64,000 nucleotides of DNA, from contig JAVMKO010000004.1 of the NCBI GenBank assembly GCA_032164245.1, forward strand, positions 30,171,626-30,235,625, read 5' to 3'. This DNA comes from Sternotherus odoratus. Its lineage: Eukaryota; Chordata; Testudines; Kinosternidae. The notes below the pieces were generated by a model. It had not been told where the DNA came from. It saw nothing but the letters and a program-made list of their open reading frames with translations, and made no database searches. Shown in pieces: positions 48,536 through 60,099 of the stretch. The first letter of the stretch is position 1; each line of letters starts with the position of its first letter. A program made the position numbers and the translations under genes.

Positions 48536-49053
48536 TGTGAAATGTCTCATTTGCGAAGTATTTCCATCTTTAGCTTCTCCAAGGACTTTCGCTCAACTTC
48601 TGACCTTTCCAAAATCTACCTTTTAGTCAGCGGCTGAAAAACAGGGGATGTGTTACTCTTAGAAGCCATTCTGTATCAGTGTCAGAAACTGAGTACTGCA
48701 GCATTCTGGGCTCACATGCTCTACTGTCTGTGGCATAACCCACAAGAACAGCTTCCATGCACTGCAGATTTAATGGGCATAAGAACACACAGCCACTCCA
48801 ATGGGAGAGGATGCAAAGGGCCAGTTTGCCCTGGGCCCCATTTGAGTGGGTTATGCCACAGACAGTAGAGCATGTGAGCCCAGAATGCTGCAGTACTCAG
48901 TTTCTGACACTGATACAGAATGGCTTCTAAGAGTAACACATCCCCTGTTTTTCAGCCGCTGACTAAAAGGTAGATTTTGGAAAGGTCAGAAGTTGAGCGA
49001 AAGTCCTTGGAGAAGCTAAAGATGGAAATACTTCGCAAATGAGACATTTCACA
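48536..49053. repeat. Perfect 208-bp inverted repeat
   Basis: Arms 48536-48743 and 48846-49053 are exact reverse complements over all 208 bases, separated by a 102-base spacer. The pairing starts and stops abruptly: the bases just outside and just inside do not pair. Identical 31-residue frames on opposite strands (MLLLEAILYQCQKLSTAAFW and on) are its direct consequence and are not genes. The arms carry no recognisable transposon termini and no TSD was seen. It could be a genuine recent fold-back duplication or an assembly artefact. Confidence 0.95.
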
Positions 49054-49429
49054 AAATCGAGTGAAACTATGATCCCATGCGTTAGACTGCAAGGCCATTC
49101 TCTGGAGAGAGACTGCCAGACTGAACAAGTTATATTTTTAAAAACAAAATGTTTACAACATGACTTCATCTACACTAAGGGCGTCTCTGAGCACCTCTCT
49201 GTCAGTCACGGATCACAGCTCTTCACACCCCTGTGTGCGCCATACTGGCAAAAGTCTGTTTGTAGACCTGGCCTAAACTAGACAGTTATCAGGAAATGTC
49301 ATACCTGTATAAACTATGTTGACACTTGTCATTGTATTGGTACAACTGAATCAGACCACACTGCTAGCTGACAGTTATACTGGTACAAAACCAGTGGCAT
49401 AAACCAGTCCTAAACTGATTAACTGACTT
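49054..49429. other. Unassigned non-coding sequence
   Basis: Around 49330-49420 'tgctagctgacagttatact' and 'ggtacaaaaccagtgg' hint at a small decayed repeat. Nothing firm. Confidence 0.35.
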
Positions 49430-49678
49430 CAGGCTTAATCTGCAGCAAGGGAGATTTAGGTTAGATATCAAGGAAAACTTTTTAACTATGAGGATAGTTA
49501 ACCATTTGAGTATGTTTCCAAGGGAGGTTGTGGAATCTCCATCACTGGAGTTTTTAAGAACAGGTTAGACAAACACCTGTCAGAGATGGTCTAGATATAC
49601 CTGGTTCTGCCTCAGCGCAAGGAGCTGGACTAGATCACTGATCAAAATCCCTTCTGCCCCTACATTTCTATGATTCTC
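49430..49678 (+). mobile_element. CR1 LINE 3' end, well preserved
   Basis: Shows 'gggagatttaggttagatat', 'gaggttgtggaatctccatc', 'gagctggactagatcact' and the tail 'catttctatgattct'. 5'-truncated. Confidence 0.85.
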
Positions 49679-49839
49679 AGGAGCATATTTCATAGTCTTT
49701 CTTCCAAAATCGCAGACAAGCTATCAGCCCTACTTTCAGCAACACTAAACAACCCCCCCCTTTTCTATTATACATGTCTCTCCTTGATTTATTTATGTAC
49801 CTGTTGCTTTTGCAAAAGGAGGAGCAGTGAGGGTCTTCT

Positions 49840-49990
49840 GAAAAGGAGTCTGGACTCTAGTATTCTATTCACAGCTCTTCCACAGACTTCTTGTATGACC
49901 ATAGGCAATTCTGTACCTTTCCACCTGGAAAATGGGAATAATGATTTTTTTTAAATCTCAGAGGATGTTGAGAGACTGAACTCATTCATG
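49840..49990 (+). repeat. MIR (CORE-SINE) copy, diverged
   Basis: Words 'ctggactctagtattctatt', 'gaccataggcaattctgt' and 'cacctggaaaatgggaata' follow MIR order. Confidence 0.6.
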
Positions 49991-50217
49991 TTTGCAAATA
50001 TTTTTTTTAAAATAGAAGATAGCTTTTGCCATACAAGTGACAACTATTTTATTCTCAAACAAAAAAATTCCAATAACATTATTTTTGGTGCAACAGAAGA
50101 TTTTTAGGGTGACATTTACTCAAATGTAGAAGCCCCCCGCAAATCCCTCTGCACTCCTTGCACCTTAAATGTAGGCATTAAGTGCTTGACAAAAGATAAT
50201 CTTGAGGTTAAGACAAG

Positions 50218-50790
50218 GGGCTAGGAGTCAGGACACCTAAGTTCTTTGCCCATCTCTGCCAGTAACTTTCCAGGTGGCTTTGGACCAATCTGTGTCTTAG
50301 TTGCTATGACAGAGTGCAGGGCACCAGCAATACTCTGACCACTGCAACTCCAATTAGTTGCCCAAAGCACACCTGACTATGAGAACTGCGCCCAGTAGAT
50401 TGATTGGGATGGGCTGGAGAGAGTTCAAAGGGAAATTAACTCATTACCAGAAGATACAAAAGGAATAGGAAGGAAGTTCGTGTGTGTTGGGGTGTGTGTG
50501 TGTGTCAGTCTTGTAGAGTCAGAGCCAAAAAGAGATCTTTCCTTGCCTCATGAGCTGAGGACTCCATTTTACTGTTGGTGTAAGACTATATAGTATGTGA
50601 AGGTAGTGGAAAAGAACCCTGTAAATAAACCACACAAGGTATTTTACCCAAAGAAGGTCTCTGAGCCTAGAAAGTAGGTGAGACCGAGTCTTCTGTGCCA
50701 CATCTTTCCATCTGTAAAACTGAGATAAGAATGCCTTCCTGTCACACAGAGTTCTAAGGATAGATTTAGTAAATATTTGTAGGGGGACCA
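50218..50790 (+). repeat. MIR copy split by an LTR-like insertion
   Basis: The 5' part (50218-50306: 'gctaggagtcaggacaccta', 'gccagtaac', 'ctgtgtcttagttgc') and the 3' part (from 50701: 'catctttccatctgtaaaac') are consecutive segments of one MIR, separated by 394 bases. Confidence 0.6.
50307..50700 (+). mobile_element. Possible solo LTR inside MIR
   Basis: The insert starts tgacagagtgc and ends tctgtgcca (TG...CA). It carries aataaacc near 50622, a candidate polyadenylation signal, and a GT microsatellite near 50480-50503. Its position is defined well by the interrupted MIR, but no TSD was found, so the LTR identity is uncertain. Confidence 0.4.
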
Positions 50791-51233
50791 GCACTTAGCA
50801 CCCTAAAAAAGCTTATAAATATTAAGTTATCTAGGCATATGCTATGTTCATCACAGTAGTTTCTGAGTGGAGGCTTAGTGTGTGATGAATTAATTATAAA
50901 CCATTATTCCATACTCAGAATCAGCATGGAAAATGTGGAGACTTCATCTGTCTAAAGAATTAGTTATTCTATTTGCAGTAGTTCTTTGTTGTTATTTTAT
51001 GAAGTTGGTGTCTCATCTCAAAATGTTGAACAAACCCTCCTGGGAAAAGATAACCACTAAAACAATCCAATTATGTAAATAACTTTAGGGATTTATTTAA
51101 ATATGCTCTGGCATATCTCACTGCTGGAAGCAATATATGTTGGACGAGATCCTTGGATTCCTTAGGTAAGGCACAATAACAAAGAGTGTGATTCTGCCAC
51201 CCTGAATTAGAGTGGCAGGATCAGCCTTATAGG
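50791..51233. other. Unassigned non-coding sequence
   Basis: No recognisable feature. Confidence 0.4.
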
Positions 51234-51693
51234 GTATGTCTACACTACAATTAGACACCATGGCTGACCCATACTACCAGACTCGAGCTCCTGGGGCTTG
51301 AGCTAAGGGGCAAGATAGGAGGGTCTCAAAGCAGACTGGCAGAGGCCCTGGGGATTTTTCGCCTTCCTCTGCAGCATGGGGCACTGGTCAATTTGCTGGA
51401 GGATTCTCTGCACCTTGATGTCTTTAAACCATCATTTGAGGACTTCAATAGCTCAGACCTAGAATAGGGGTTTATTACAGGAGTAGGTGGGTGAAATTCT
51501 GTGGTCTGCTTTGTGCATTGTCAGACTAGACGATCATAATGGTCCCATCTGACCTTAGAGTCTATGAGCTCAAGCTCCAGCCCAAGTCTGAATGTCTACA
51601 CCACAGTTCAACAGCCTCTTAACCCAAGCCCCACGAGGCTGAGTCAGGGGCACAGGCCAGCCCTAATGTCTAATTGCAGTGTAGACATACCCT
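51234..51693. mobile_element. Palindromic MITE interrupted by CR1
   Basis: Left 'gggtatgtctacactacaat' and right 'attgcagtgtagacataccc' are inverted repeats of about 20 bp. The body is palindromic too ('gcttgagctaaggggc' against 'cttaacccaagcccc', 'tctaattgcag' against 'caattaga'). A CR1 3' end sits in the middle. TSD not resolved. Confidence 0.7.
51312..51568 (+). mobile_element. CR1 LINE 3' end nested in a MITE
   Basis: It contains 'gtaggtgggtgaaattctgt', 'cagactagacgatcataa', 'ggtcccatctgacctta' and ends 'gagtctatgag'. It lies between the two halves of the palindromic MITE, so it inserted later. Confidence 0.78.
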
Positions 51694-52149
51694 TTGTTTT
51701 CATTCCTGACCCCAAAGTCCTCAGTATTTGGCCAAAAGTGTATATTGCAGTACATTGAAACTGGACTGTTTCAAAATAAGATTGTGATATTCTTTCTAAT
51801 AAAACCAAACTGTATCTATATACACAAACCTGATCCTACAGTAAAAAATCTGTCTGACATAGCAACAGCAAAAGGACACACCAAACTAAGTAGACCAGGC
51901 CTCCCACTTTCCCCACTGTATAGGCTCCTTACCTCTAGAAGGGAGAGTGGTAGTTCATTTGCACAGCTAATGTCAGTGATACCAATGCCGTTGCAAGACT
52001 CATGCAGCAGGGGATGCTCTGAGCTCAGTGATGTCAGTTGTTCTCAGCATTTGAGCAATGCCTCTTCAGTTCATTCCGGGCACAATTAAGGCTCCCAAGT
52101 CTTCTCCTCAACTCCAGCTTCACTCTCCAGGGCATTGAGTTGCTGCTAA
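51694..52149. other. Unassigned non-coding sequence
   Basis: A 131-codon plus-strand frame (51694-52089) begins inside the MITE end and shows no domain, so no gene is called. Confidence 0.4.
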
Positions 52150-52490
52150 ACCTGGCAATCAACAAGAGGCAGAAGTATAACCATGTGGCAGTTGTTAAAA
52201 ACTTTGTACTATGGAATATCAGTAGAGGACATGTTAAATGGATAAAGATCTGGCTGACAGATCTAAAAAAGTAGCTGTCAGTAGGGAATCATCAAATTAG
52301 GTGGTTTCTTCTGGGGATAAACAGAGATCAATACCAGACCTGACGCTATTCAAATTTTTCCTCCGTAATCCGGAAATAAATATAAAATCAAATGTACATA
52401 AATTTGTGGATAAGACAATGATCAGCAGAGTGGTAAATAATGAAAAGAACAGGGCAGACATAGAGAGCGATCTGAATCACTTCCACATAT
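52150..52490 (+). pseudogene. CR1 LINE reverse-transcriptase fragment
   Basis: The DNA follows the CR1 RT palm region: 'taaatggataaagatctggc', 'gatctaaaaaagtagctgtc', 'gacctgacgctattcaaatt' (the segment before the DNA-binding loop), 'aatttgtggataagacaatg' where the catalytic F(A/V)DD block should lie, and 'gagtggtaaataatgaaaag'. The catalytic block reads as F-V-D-K here, so the active site is lost, and frames are broken. It is truncated on both sides. Confidence 0.72.
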
Positions 52491-52839
52491 TGGCAGGGAC
52501 CTTCACTTGCACCAGGTGTTCAGTTGTGTTCCCCTGTATCTGAAAGCTCAGCTCAAGCTGTTGCAATGCAAGAGTCAGCTTTGTTACATCAAAATCACCA
52601 ACGGATTCTTAAAAATGTACTTGCATTCGATGTCACAGCTTCTCTGTAGGTAAGCAGGAGGCCAAGTAAAACAGGAAGGCAAGTCATCTCCCAAAAACAG
52701 TCTGAAAAATGATCATGATGTTGCCAAAGACATGTCAAAGGCCATGTTTTCAAAGGGCTTTGCTATGCATGCACACAAATTGCATTTGCACACACATATA
52801 TGTAATGTATTTAATTCTCTCTCTCTCATAGGTACTCCT

Positions 52840-53050
52840 GTGGTCCTCAGTTACCTCATGATATCCTATTTATCTTCACAACAACCCTGTCAGGTAGAGG
52901 GAAATACTGTTATCCTATTTTTTTTCCAAATGGAAGCTACGACAGAGAGGAGAAGTGACTTGCCCAAGATCTCACAGGAAATTTGTTGCAGAGCATGGAC
53001 TTGAACCCAACTGTCCCAGTTTGCAACCTGACACCCTGACCAAATATCAG
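52840..53050 (-). repeat. MIR (CORE-SINE) copy, antisense
   Basis: 'cttcacaacaaccctgtcag', 'ggaagctacgacagagagga', 'gacttgcccaagatctcaca' and 'gacttgaacccaactgtcc' match antisense MIR order. Confidence 0.8.
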
Positions 53051-55431
53051 GCACTGTAGTTAGATGCATGATCTTCTGATTTGGGCACACAAATTCAGGT
53101 CACATGCATAAATCACTGTAGCAAAAGAGAGAGTGTCACCTCTACCAGGTAGCATAGAATTGATTATCTAAGTCCCTAATATCCCTTTTCTCACACACTG
53201 CTCATACCTTCCACATCTCTTGACTCTGTCGACTGAGTCCCAAATATCTGGGCATATTTGTTGTTACCCAAACACTAATTACCACTTGTGAAGAGCAGAT
53301 GATGACGTGCAGATGAGATTCTCTACTGATGATCAGATTCTCTTCTACATATTTAAAACCTTGGAAATGGGGAAGATATGGATGCACTCGAGATAAGCTA
53401 GCACTTATAATTTAAAAGGAATCAAAGAAGGTACTAGAAATTGCAGCCCGTGATAAGCCTCTCTGTCTTTTAGCAATGGTGAAAATACAATTAGCACTGA
53501 CAGGAACATGAGAACAACATCCTGTTGATGGATGCCAGGCATGAATTTATGATTAGTTATGTAAAACACTTTCTTGAATTTCTTTATGGCTGTACAGTGA
53601 GTGATACAGGAGAGGATGGACAGTAGGACAGTGCTGCAGCAGGCTGCAGGTTCCATGCTCTTTTCCATTCTGTGGCATAGAAAGGAGCAAAAGAGAAGGC
53701 AAAGGTTATAGGTGAAATCATGGCCCTATTGTAGTCAGTAGTAAAGCTTCCATTAACTTCAATAGGGCCAGGATTTCATTCTCTATGTTTAGGAATTACT
53801 TAGGAGACAGAGTGACTGGATAAAAAGGACCAGTAACAGCACACGCACTCAGCTCAGTCTCTGCTTGCTCATTATACTGGAAATAACTATTGCAGATTGG
53901 GTATTCTCAGTGACTAAACTCAAACTTTATAGTTTAACCACTTCCAGACCAGTCACCTGACACCCAAGCTTATGAAGTGGTAGAAAGCTCCTCACCTTCT
54001 CAGATAAGAATGGTGGGAATAGAATAAACAGAGCAAGTTCTCCTTTCTTGGGAGCCTCGTGTTTGCTGGGGCAAGCTAAGATGAAAGTAGTGACCAGAGG
54101 AAACCAGAGGATTTTCAAGCAGAAAGCCACAGTTATTAATAATGTTGGAAACAGAATTAACCCTATGGTTTCAAAACTGATTCTTTTCAGAAGGAAGGTA
54201 AATAGCTAATGGCAGGTCAACTCCCATGGAAACTATGCTAACAGGAGAAGGAGACTGCTGAATAATTGGACCTCTGTAGGGTCATAACCTGATTTTCTTG
54301 CAGATCCTTGAGGTCCATAGAGTTCACAGCGATACCCCGTGCCCCCTCCCTGCTTCCACTAACCCTTCCTCATAGAGGGTAGAATTTATTGCATTATGGC
54401 TTTCAAGCCATGGGAATTTTTGATTACTTTCCCCCTCTGTCCTTTAGGTTTTACTGTGAGTATGGATCACTTTCAAATCTGCAAGATTTACATGTATAGT
54501 GCAGGAGGTGAGTTACTTGTGTGCATAAAAAAATGGCTTGGTTAATAGAGGGCATAAGCAGTCTGAGATGGGCGGAAGTAATCGATAAAGTGCCACTAGG
54601 TTCTCTCTCAGAGACTATGTTCACTCTAATAATTTAGAAGGAAATGTGGTAAAATGTGACAAAGTCCTCCAATGAAATGAAGGCAGGAAGGCAATGAGTG
54701 TGAGAGAAATAGGCAATCAAAGTTTGAATGACTTCAATAGGGTTGTGAGAGCCCAGAGATAACTGGTTCATATTGTTAGCTTAGATGCTATCTGGGGTCT
54801 TGTAGGGTGTTTCCATTAGGAGAAATTTATAGAGTCAGATATTTCTTTGATGAAATTCTGTTTATTTAAAAAGAATACGGAAAGTTCCATGTCCCTGCAC
54901 ACTGCAGGAATCGAACAGGATGCAGCTTCTTTGCTCACAGTTCCAAGCTTCTTTCCAGCTCATATTCTACCCCAAAGCTCCCTCTCTTCACTTGCTCTCA
55001 GTGCTCTTGCTGTTTGCTTGTTTTGGGTTTTTTTTTTTTATTGGCAGTGCTTCTTTCTCACACATATCCATCAAACAATACTCAGTGAAAATCCTCCGCC
55101 CACATACCTACGTTTCTGATTGTCTCCTATTATCTCAGCTAATTTTACTCCAAAAAAGAGTTTAACTGCTTCTTACCTTTATCCTGACTGAAGGGCAGCT
55201 GCCACAGGCAACTTCAACAAGGTTTCACCAACTCTCCATAAGTAGACACACATTAGTAAGAACAGATAGATGTTGGATTTGTGGCGACCTGGATCATTCT
55301 TTCATCTCTGGTACCTCACTCTTCTGAAAATTAAGTGCAAAACTCTCCTGCAAATGAAGTGTCAGTTCAAAGGTTGCTCATTTCTGTCTATCCATAAAAT
55401 GGAACATTTTAAAAGAGATCCCCCCCAGTAC
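53051..55431. other. Unassigned; one dispersed palindromic repeat
   Basis: At about 53706-53778 'gaaatcatggccctattgta' and 'tcaatagggccaggatttca' form an inverted pair around 'ccattaactt', another copy of the short palindromic group. No exons or transposon ends were recognised elsewhere. Confidence 0.4.
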
Positions 55432-55435
55432 ATAC

Positions 55436-55963
55436 TGTGACAAAGCTCCAAGCCTGTACTTGTGGGTCCTGCGTTTCTTGGCAGATTTCACTAGCCACAG
55501 TGACTAATTGCAGAAGGCAGGAGGGAGGGTAGCCCTCTTCTCCGGGCTCCAGCCCAGGGACCCTAATAGTATCAGTTGAGATGGCTGACCTTTTAACCAC
55601 CAAGCACAATACAATTCCCTGGGCTTCTTCCCCACAACAGTTCCTGCTTCTTTACTCTCCACTTCACCCTTACCTCAGGGCCTCCTTCCAAACTGCTCTC
55701 TGCTTCAATGCCTCCAAACTGCTCTCTGCTCCAAACACCCACACCGTCTGCCTGAGGCAGGGGTTTTTATTAAGGCCTTACTTGACAGCAGGTGCTCCTA
55801 ATTAACCTGCTGCCTGCTAGAACCTTCTTAATACTCCAGGTATCTTGATTGGCCTGGAGTAGCCTTTGTTTGGCTATAGGGGGAACAGAGACCTGCCCAT
55901 CCTGAGACTGATGTACCTGCCTTCCAGCACTCTCCTATACCCTTCAGGTCTGACTCTATCACA
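55436..55963 (-). repeat. 3' LTR of the Gmr1-like element
   Basis: The minus-strand start is tgtgatagagtc and the end ctttgtcaca. A TATA-like ttaataaaaaccc lies at about 55761-55774. A nearby direct duplication 'gcagagagcagtttgga' occurs twice about 26 bases apart. It lacks a 10-base G/C insertion present in the other LTR. The pol frame runs 136 bases into it. Confidence 0.92.
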
Positions 55964-58900
55964 TATCCCCCCCCCCCCTGCTCAACGCCAAGGGGTTGGG
56001 CAACTTGGGTCGACATACAGTGCACTCGTGATAAGCCATCTGCATTGCCATGATGACTTCCGGCCCTGTATTGTATGCGGAACTGGAAAGGTTGGAGGGC
56101 TAAAAACCATCTAGTCACCCTTGCATTTTTCTCCTTGTTCCGCTGCATCCACTGAAGAGGGGCATGGTCAGTCACGAGGGTAAATTTTCTTCCTAGCAGG
56201 TAGTATCTCAGTGTTTCCATGGCCCGTTTAACAGCAAGGCATTCCCTCTCAACCACAGCATACTTCTGTTCTCTTGGGAGGAGTTTTCTACTGAGATATA
56301 GGATTGGATGTTCTTCTTCCCCGATCATCTGGGACAGGACAGCCCCCAGTCCTACTTCGGATGCATCTGTCTGCAAGATAAACTCCTTAGAGAAGTCTGG
56401 GGCTATAAGTACGGGGTCACTGCAAAGGGCTGTCCTCAGATCTGTAAATGCTCTCTCTGCTGTATCTGTCCATCGTACCATTTCAGGTCCCCGAACTTTT
56501 ATGAGCTCAGTCAGGCCACTCGCCCTAGTGGCAAAATGGGGAATAAAGCGTCGATAATAGCCTACCACGCCTAGGAATGCACGGACTTGCTTCTTTCGGA
56601 CTGGCCGGGGCCAGTTTTGAATTGCCTCTAGCTTATTAGTCTGGGGCTTCACTATGCCCCTTCCTACAATATATCCCAGGTATCTAGCCTCTGCTAGCCC
56701 TATAGCACATTTAGCGGGATTAGCAGTGAGGCCAGCTCGCCTTAAGGTGCGCAGTACTGTTTCCACTTTCTCCAAGTGGGTTCCCCAGTCTGGCGTATGG
56801 ATGATGACATCATCTAGGTATGCGGCTGCGTAACTAGTATGATGACGCAACAGTTTATCCATGAGACGCTGGAATGTGGCCGGTGCCCCATGTAGCCCGA
56901 ACGGGAGGACAGTGTACTGAAATAGCCCATCTGGGGTGGAGAACGCTGTCTTCTCTTTGGCCTCCTTAGTCAGGGGAACTTGCCAATAACCTTTTGTCAG
57001 ATCCAATGTAGTTAAGAATCGGGCACTACCCAGTCGGTCAACCAGTTCATCGATGCGTGGTATGGGGTACGCATCGAATTGGGATACTTCATTCAATCGG
57101 CGAAAGTCATTACAGAATCTCACAGTCCCGTCAGGTTTAGGGACCAGAACAATTAGGCTGGACCACTGACTGTGAGATTCTTCAATAACCCCTAATTCTA
57201 ACATTTTCTTTACTTCCGCCTTGATTTCCCCTCTTTTAGCCTCTGGTATTCGGTAGGGTCTCAATGTTACCTTGGCTCCTGGGATCGTGCGGATATGGTG
57301 ATAGGCTTCAGTTGTTCGACCCGGTTTTATAGAGAACACATCTCGGTTGCGACTGATCATGTCGTCTGCCTCCCTCTTTTGGATCGGCGTCAGGTCTGGA
57401 GCTATCTTTACTTGCTCGTGTGAATCATCCTCCTGGGGGAGGGTCTCCTGGGTGACCAAGTATGCCTCTCGATTGTGCCAAGGTTTTAGAAGATTGACAT
57501 GATAAATTTGCTCCGGCTTCCGACGGCCGGGGTGCCGTACCTTATAGTTCACCTCCCCCACAGCTTCGATAACCTCGTAGGGTCCCTGCCAATGAGCCAA
57601 TAGTTTACTTTCTGCTGTGGGTACCAGAACCATCACCCGATCTCCTGGCTGGAACCGTCGAAGCTTTGCTTGGTGGTTATAATGGGTTCGTTGGGTCTCT
57701 TGTGCTTTCTCTAAGTGTTTACGTACGATGGGCGTAACTCGGGCTATCCGATCTCGCATCTGCGGTACATGCTCGACTATATTCCTTCCAGGATTTGGCT
57801 CTTCTTCCCAAGCTTCTCTGGCTATATCCAGTATGCCCCGGGGATGGCGCCCGTACAGTAGTTCAAACGGGGAGAAACCCGTGGAGGCTTGTGGAACCTC
57901 CCGGATGGCGAACATGAGGTAAGGCAACAGGGTATCCCAATCTTTCCCATCCTGACTGACCACTTTTCTAATCATGGCCTTGAGGGTCCTATTGAATCTC
58001 TCCACAAGGCCATCTGTTTGTGGGTGGTATACGGAGGTCCGTAGGGCTTTTACCTGGAGCAATGAACAAAGATCTTTCATCAATTTGGACACAAAAGGTG
58101 TCCCTTGGTCAGTCAATATCTCCTTGGGTAGCCCAACTCGGGCAAAAATCTGTAGTAGCTCCTTAGCTATTGTCTTGGAGGCCGTATTGCGTAGGGGGAC
58201 GGCTTCCGGGTACCGGGTTGCATAGTCCAATACAACAAGCACATGCTGGTGTCCCCGAGCTGTCTTCTCAAGGGGTCCTACCAGATCCATAGCTATAGGT
58301 TCAAAAGGTACCTCTATTATTGGAAGAGGTATCAATGGTGCCCGCAAGTGCGGACGAGGACTATGTAACTGACACTCTGGACAAGAGATGCAATATCGCC
58401 GAACATCTTCGTGCACTCCTGGCCAGAAGAACCTCCGCAGGATCCGTGCCTGGGTTTTCTCGACCCCTAGGTGTCCTCCAAATAGGTGACTGTGGGCGAG
58501 GCTCAATATGGCATTTTGATGTTTTCTTGGCACCAGAAGTTGATGGATCTCCTGCTCCTGTATTTGCACCACACGGTACAAAAGATCTTTCTTTACTATA
58601 AAGTAAGGTCCTGGACCCCGGACTTTCCCCTCCACGGGTGTCCCATCTACCTCGGCTACCTCTTTTCTGGCGTTATCGTATCTAGAGTCCTCTGCTTGGT
58701 CCCGCCCGAAAGATTCTCTCCCAGAACTAACGTGCTCAAGTTCCCAGGGCCTGGCTTCTGCTTCTCCTAGTGACTCACCGCCATCCTGACATGGGGTGGC
58801 CTCTGGCTCGCTTTCTGTGGTGGAAATTTCTCTGCTGGCTGCTCGGGTCCGTCGGCCGACTAGAGCAGTCTCCTGATCCTGGGTCAGGATCCGGGTTCCT

Positions 58901-60063
58901 AAGGCCTTTGCAGCCCTCCTCTCTTTTTTCGTCCCCCGGGTCCTTTGGTGGGCTGGGAACAGATCCTCAGAAATTTCCGTGAACATCGGGGATTGACATT
59001 CTCCTGGTGGTAAATTGCTATCCTCAGGGTCCCCGCTTTCCTCCAGCCTCGCTGGGGGGAGTAAATGATCAAACCCTGGATATTCCCTCCCAATAACTAC
59101 AGGATATGGGAGGTTAGGGACTACGCCCACAGTTACCTCAATGGGGTTCCCCTGAACTGCTATCTCTACCGGAACAGTGGGGTAATAACTTACAGCCCCA
59201 TGTACACAAGTCACAGCTATGTGTTTGGCTTGTAACAGCTGCCTTCTGTTTATCAGCTTGCCCGATACAAGGGTAATAGCACTCCCAGAGTCCACAAGTG
59301 CTGTAGCTTCCATCCCATTTACCTTCACCGGTCTGGTGTAGTTATGTGGGGCTAATATAACCCCTACGAGGGGGAGAAGGGAGCGCGGAACCTCCCAATC
59401 CCCCAAGTTACATTGCCTAGGTTTCCTCCTGCTGGGACACTGTGCTGCTATATGTCCCCACTCCCCACATGCATAGCATCTATAGTCATTTCTACTAGTT
59501 TCCCTATCATGGGAATTAGGGAATTTGAACCCCGGCTTCCTCCAACTCCGACTGGTCCCTCCCTTCTGGGGTCCCCCAGGGTTTTCAGCCCTCCCTTTCT
59601 TCCACCTAGGACCTCCTGGGGTATTGGGTGCCCAAACTTCCAGTGTTGGGTTTGGGTGCCTGTTCCAGAAGGGGCCTCTTTTAGGTAGTCGGGTCAATTC
59701 CCTGGCTGTCATCCATCTTTCTACCAGCGTGATCATCTCGTCGTAAGCGGATGGATCATTCTGGCCTACCCATTTACGGAGATCTGGTGGTAGACCCCGC
59801 ATATAATGATCGATGACCAGGGTCTCCAAAATCTCATTCGGGTTGCATGCCTCGGGCTGTAACCACTTCCGTGCAAGGTGTATGAGATCAAATAGTTGGG
59901 ACCTTGGGGGGTTGTTCTCCTGATATTTCCACTCATGGAACCTCTGGGCCCGTACCGCTGCTGTTACCCCTAATTGTGCTAGGATTTCTGCCTTCAGCCA
60001 GAGATAGTCAGTGGCATCTGTGGCAGGCAAGTCAAAGTAGGCTTTCTGGGCCTCTCCGCACAA
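55828..60063 (-). CDS. Gag-Pol polyprotein, main part (1411 codons)
   Basis: Domains in order: residues 38-117 SCAN-like capsid segment (RFHEWKYQ ... LVERW); 196-209 CCHC zinc knuckle (C196, C199, H204, C209); aspartic protease around LVDSG (D258); integrase zinc-binding domain (H526, H531, C561, C564); integrase core with D593, D652, E688 (D,D35E); GPY module at 827-829; reverse transcriptase about 935-1112 with YLDD at 1082-1085; RNase H with D1233, E1274, D1299, D1342. All these catalytic residues are present. Integrase before RT is the Gmr1 order. Residues after about 1362 come from the polypurine tract and LTR, so the real C-terminus may be shorter. The Met used here is only the first after an upstream TGA; gag starts earlier in the same frame. 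Products would form a particle, copy the RNA and insert cDNA. Confidence 0.93.
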   Translation of the reverse strand: MCGEAQKAYFDLPATDATDYLWLKAEILAQLGVTAAVRAQRFHEWKYQENNPPRSQLFDLIHLARKWLQPEACNPNEILETLVIDHYMRGLPPDLRKWVGQNDPSAYDEMITLVERWMTARELTRLPKRGPFWNRHPNPTLEVWAPNTPGGPRWKKGRAENPGGPQKGGTSRSWRKPGFKFPNSHDRETSRNDYRCYACGEWGHIAAQCPSRRKPRQCNLGDWEVPRSLLPLVGVILAPHNYTRPVKVNGMEATALVDSGSAITLVSGKLINRRQLLQAKHIAVTCVHGAVSYYPTVPVEIAVQGNPIEVTVGVVPNLPYPVVIGREYPGFDHLLPPARLEESGDPEDSNLPPGECQSPMFTEISEDLFPAHQRTRGTKKERRAAKALGTRILTQDQETALVGRRTRAASREISTTESEPEATPCQDGGESLGEAEARPWELEHVSSGRESFGRDQAEDSRYDNARKEVAEVDGTPVEGKVRGPGPYFIVKKDLLYRVVQIQEQEIHQLLVPRKHQNAILSLAHSHLFGGHLGVEKTQARILRRFFWPGVHEDVRRYCISCPECQLHSPRPHLRAPLIPLPIIEVPFEPIAMDLVGPLEKTARGHQHVLVVLDYATRYPEAVPLRNTASKTIAKELLQIFARVGLPKEILTDQGTPFVSKLMKDLCSLLQVKALRTSVYHPQTDGLVERFNRTLKAMIRKVVSQDGKDWDTLLPYLMFAIREVPQASTGFSPFELLYGRHPRGILDIAREAWEEEPNPGRNIVEHVPQMRDRIARVTPIVRKHLEKAQETQRTHYNHQAKLRRFQPGDRVMVLVPTAESKLLAHWQGPYEVIEAVGEVNYKVRHPGRRKPEQIYHVNLLKPWHNREAYLVTQETLPQEDDSHEQVKIAPDLTPIQKREADDMISRNRDVFSIKPGRTTEAYHHIRTIPGAKVTLRPYRIPEAKRGEIKAEVKKMLELGVIEESHSQWSSLIVLVPKPDGTVRFCNDFRRLNEVSQFDAYPIPRIDELVDRLGSARFLTTLDLTKGYWQVPLTKEAKEKTAFSTPDGLFQYTVLPFGLHGAPATFQRLMDKLLRHHTSYAAAYLDDVIIHTPDWGTHLEKVETVLRTLRRAGLTANPAKCAIGLAEARYLGYIVGRGIVKPQTNKLEAIQNWPRPVRKKQVRAFLGVVGYYRRFIPHFATRASGLTELIKVRGPEMVRWTDTAERAFTDLRTALCSDPVLIAPDFSKEFILQTDASEVGLGAVLSQMIGEEEHPILYLSRKLLPREQKYAVVERECLAVKRAMETLRYYLLGRKFTLVTDHAPLQWMQRNKEKNARVTRWFLALQPFQFRIQYRAGSHHGNADGLSRVHCMSTQVAQPLGVEQGGGGYVIESDLKGIGECWKAGTSVSGWAGLCSPYSQTKATPGQSRYLEY
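55964..55979 (-). other. Polypurine tract
   Basis: On the minus strand, A followed by twelve G and ATA lies directly against the 3' LTR. In LTR retrotransposons this purine run primes plus-strand DNA synthesis. It is also translated as consecutive glycines near the end of the pol frame. Confidence 0.85.
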
Positions 60064-60099
60064 AAAGGGGGCGAGAATGCTGGCCCACTGCTCCTGGGG

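Noticed and set aside
48650..48939. Two 72-codon frames with the same 31-residue start on opposite strands
   Set aside because: Direct consequence of the perfect inverted repeat, not duplicated genes.
58320..58982. Plus-strand frames opposite the retrotransposon pol
   Set aside because: Shadow frames of the minus-strand polyprotein.
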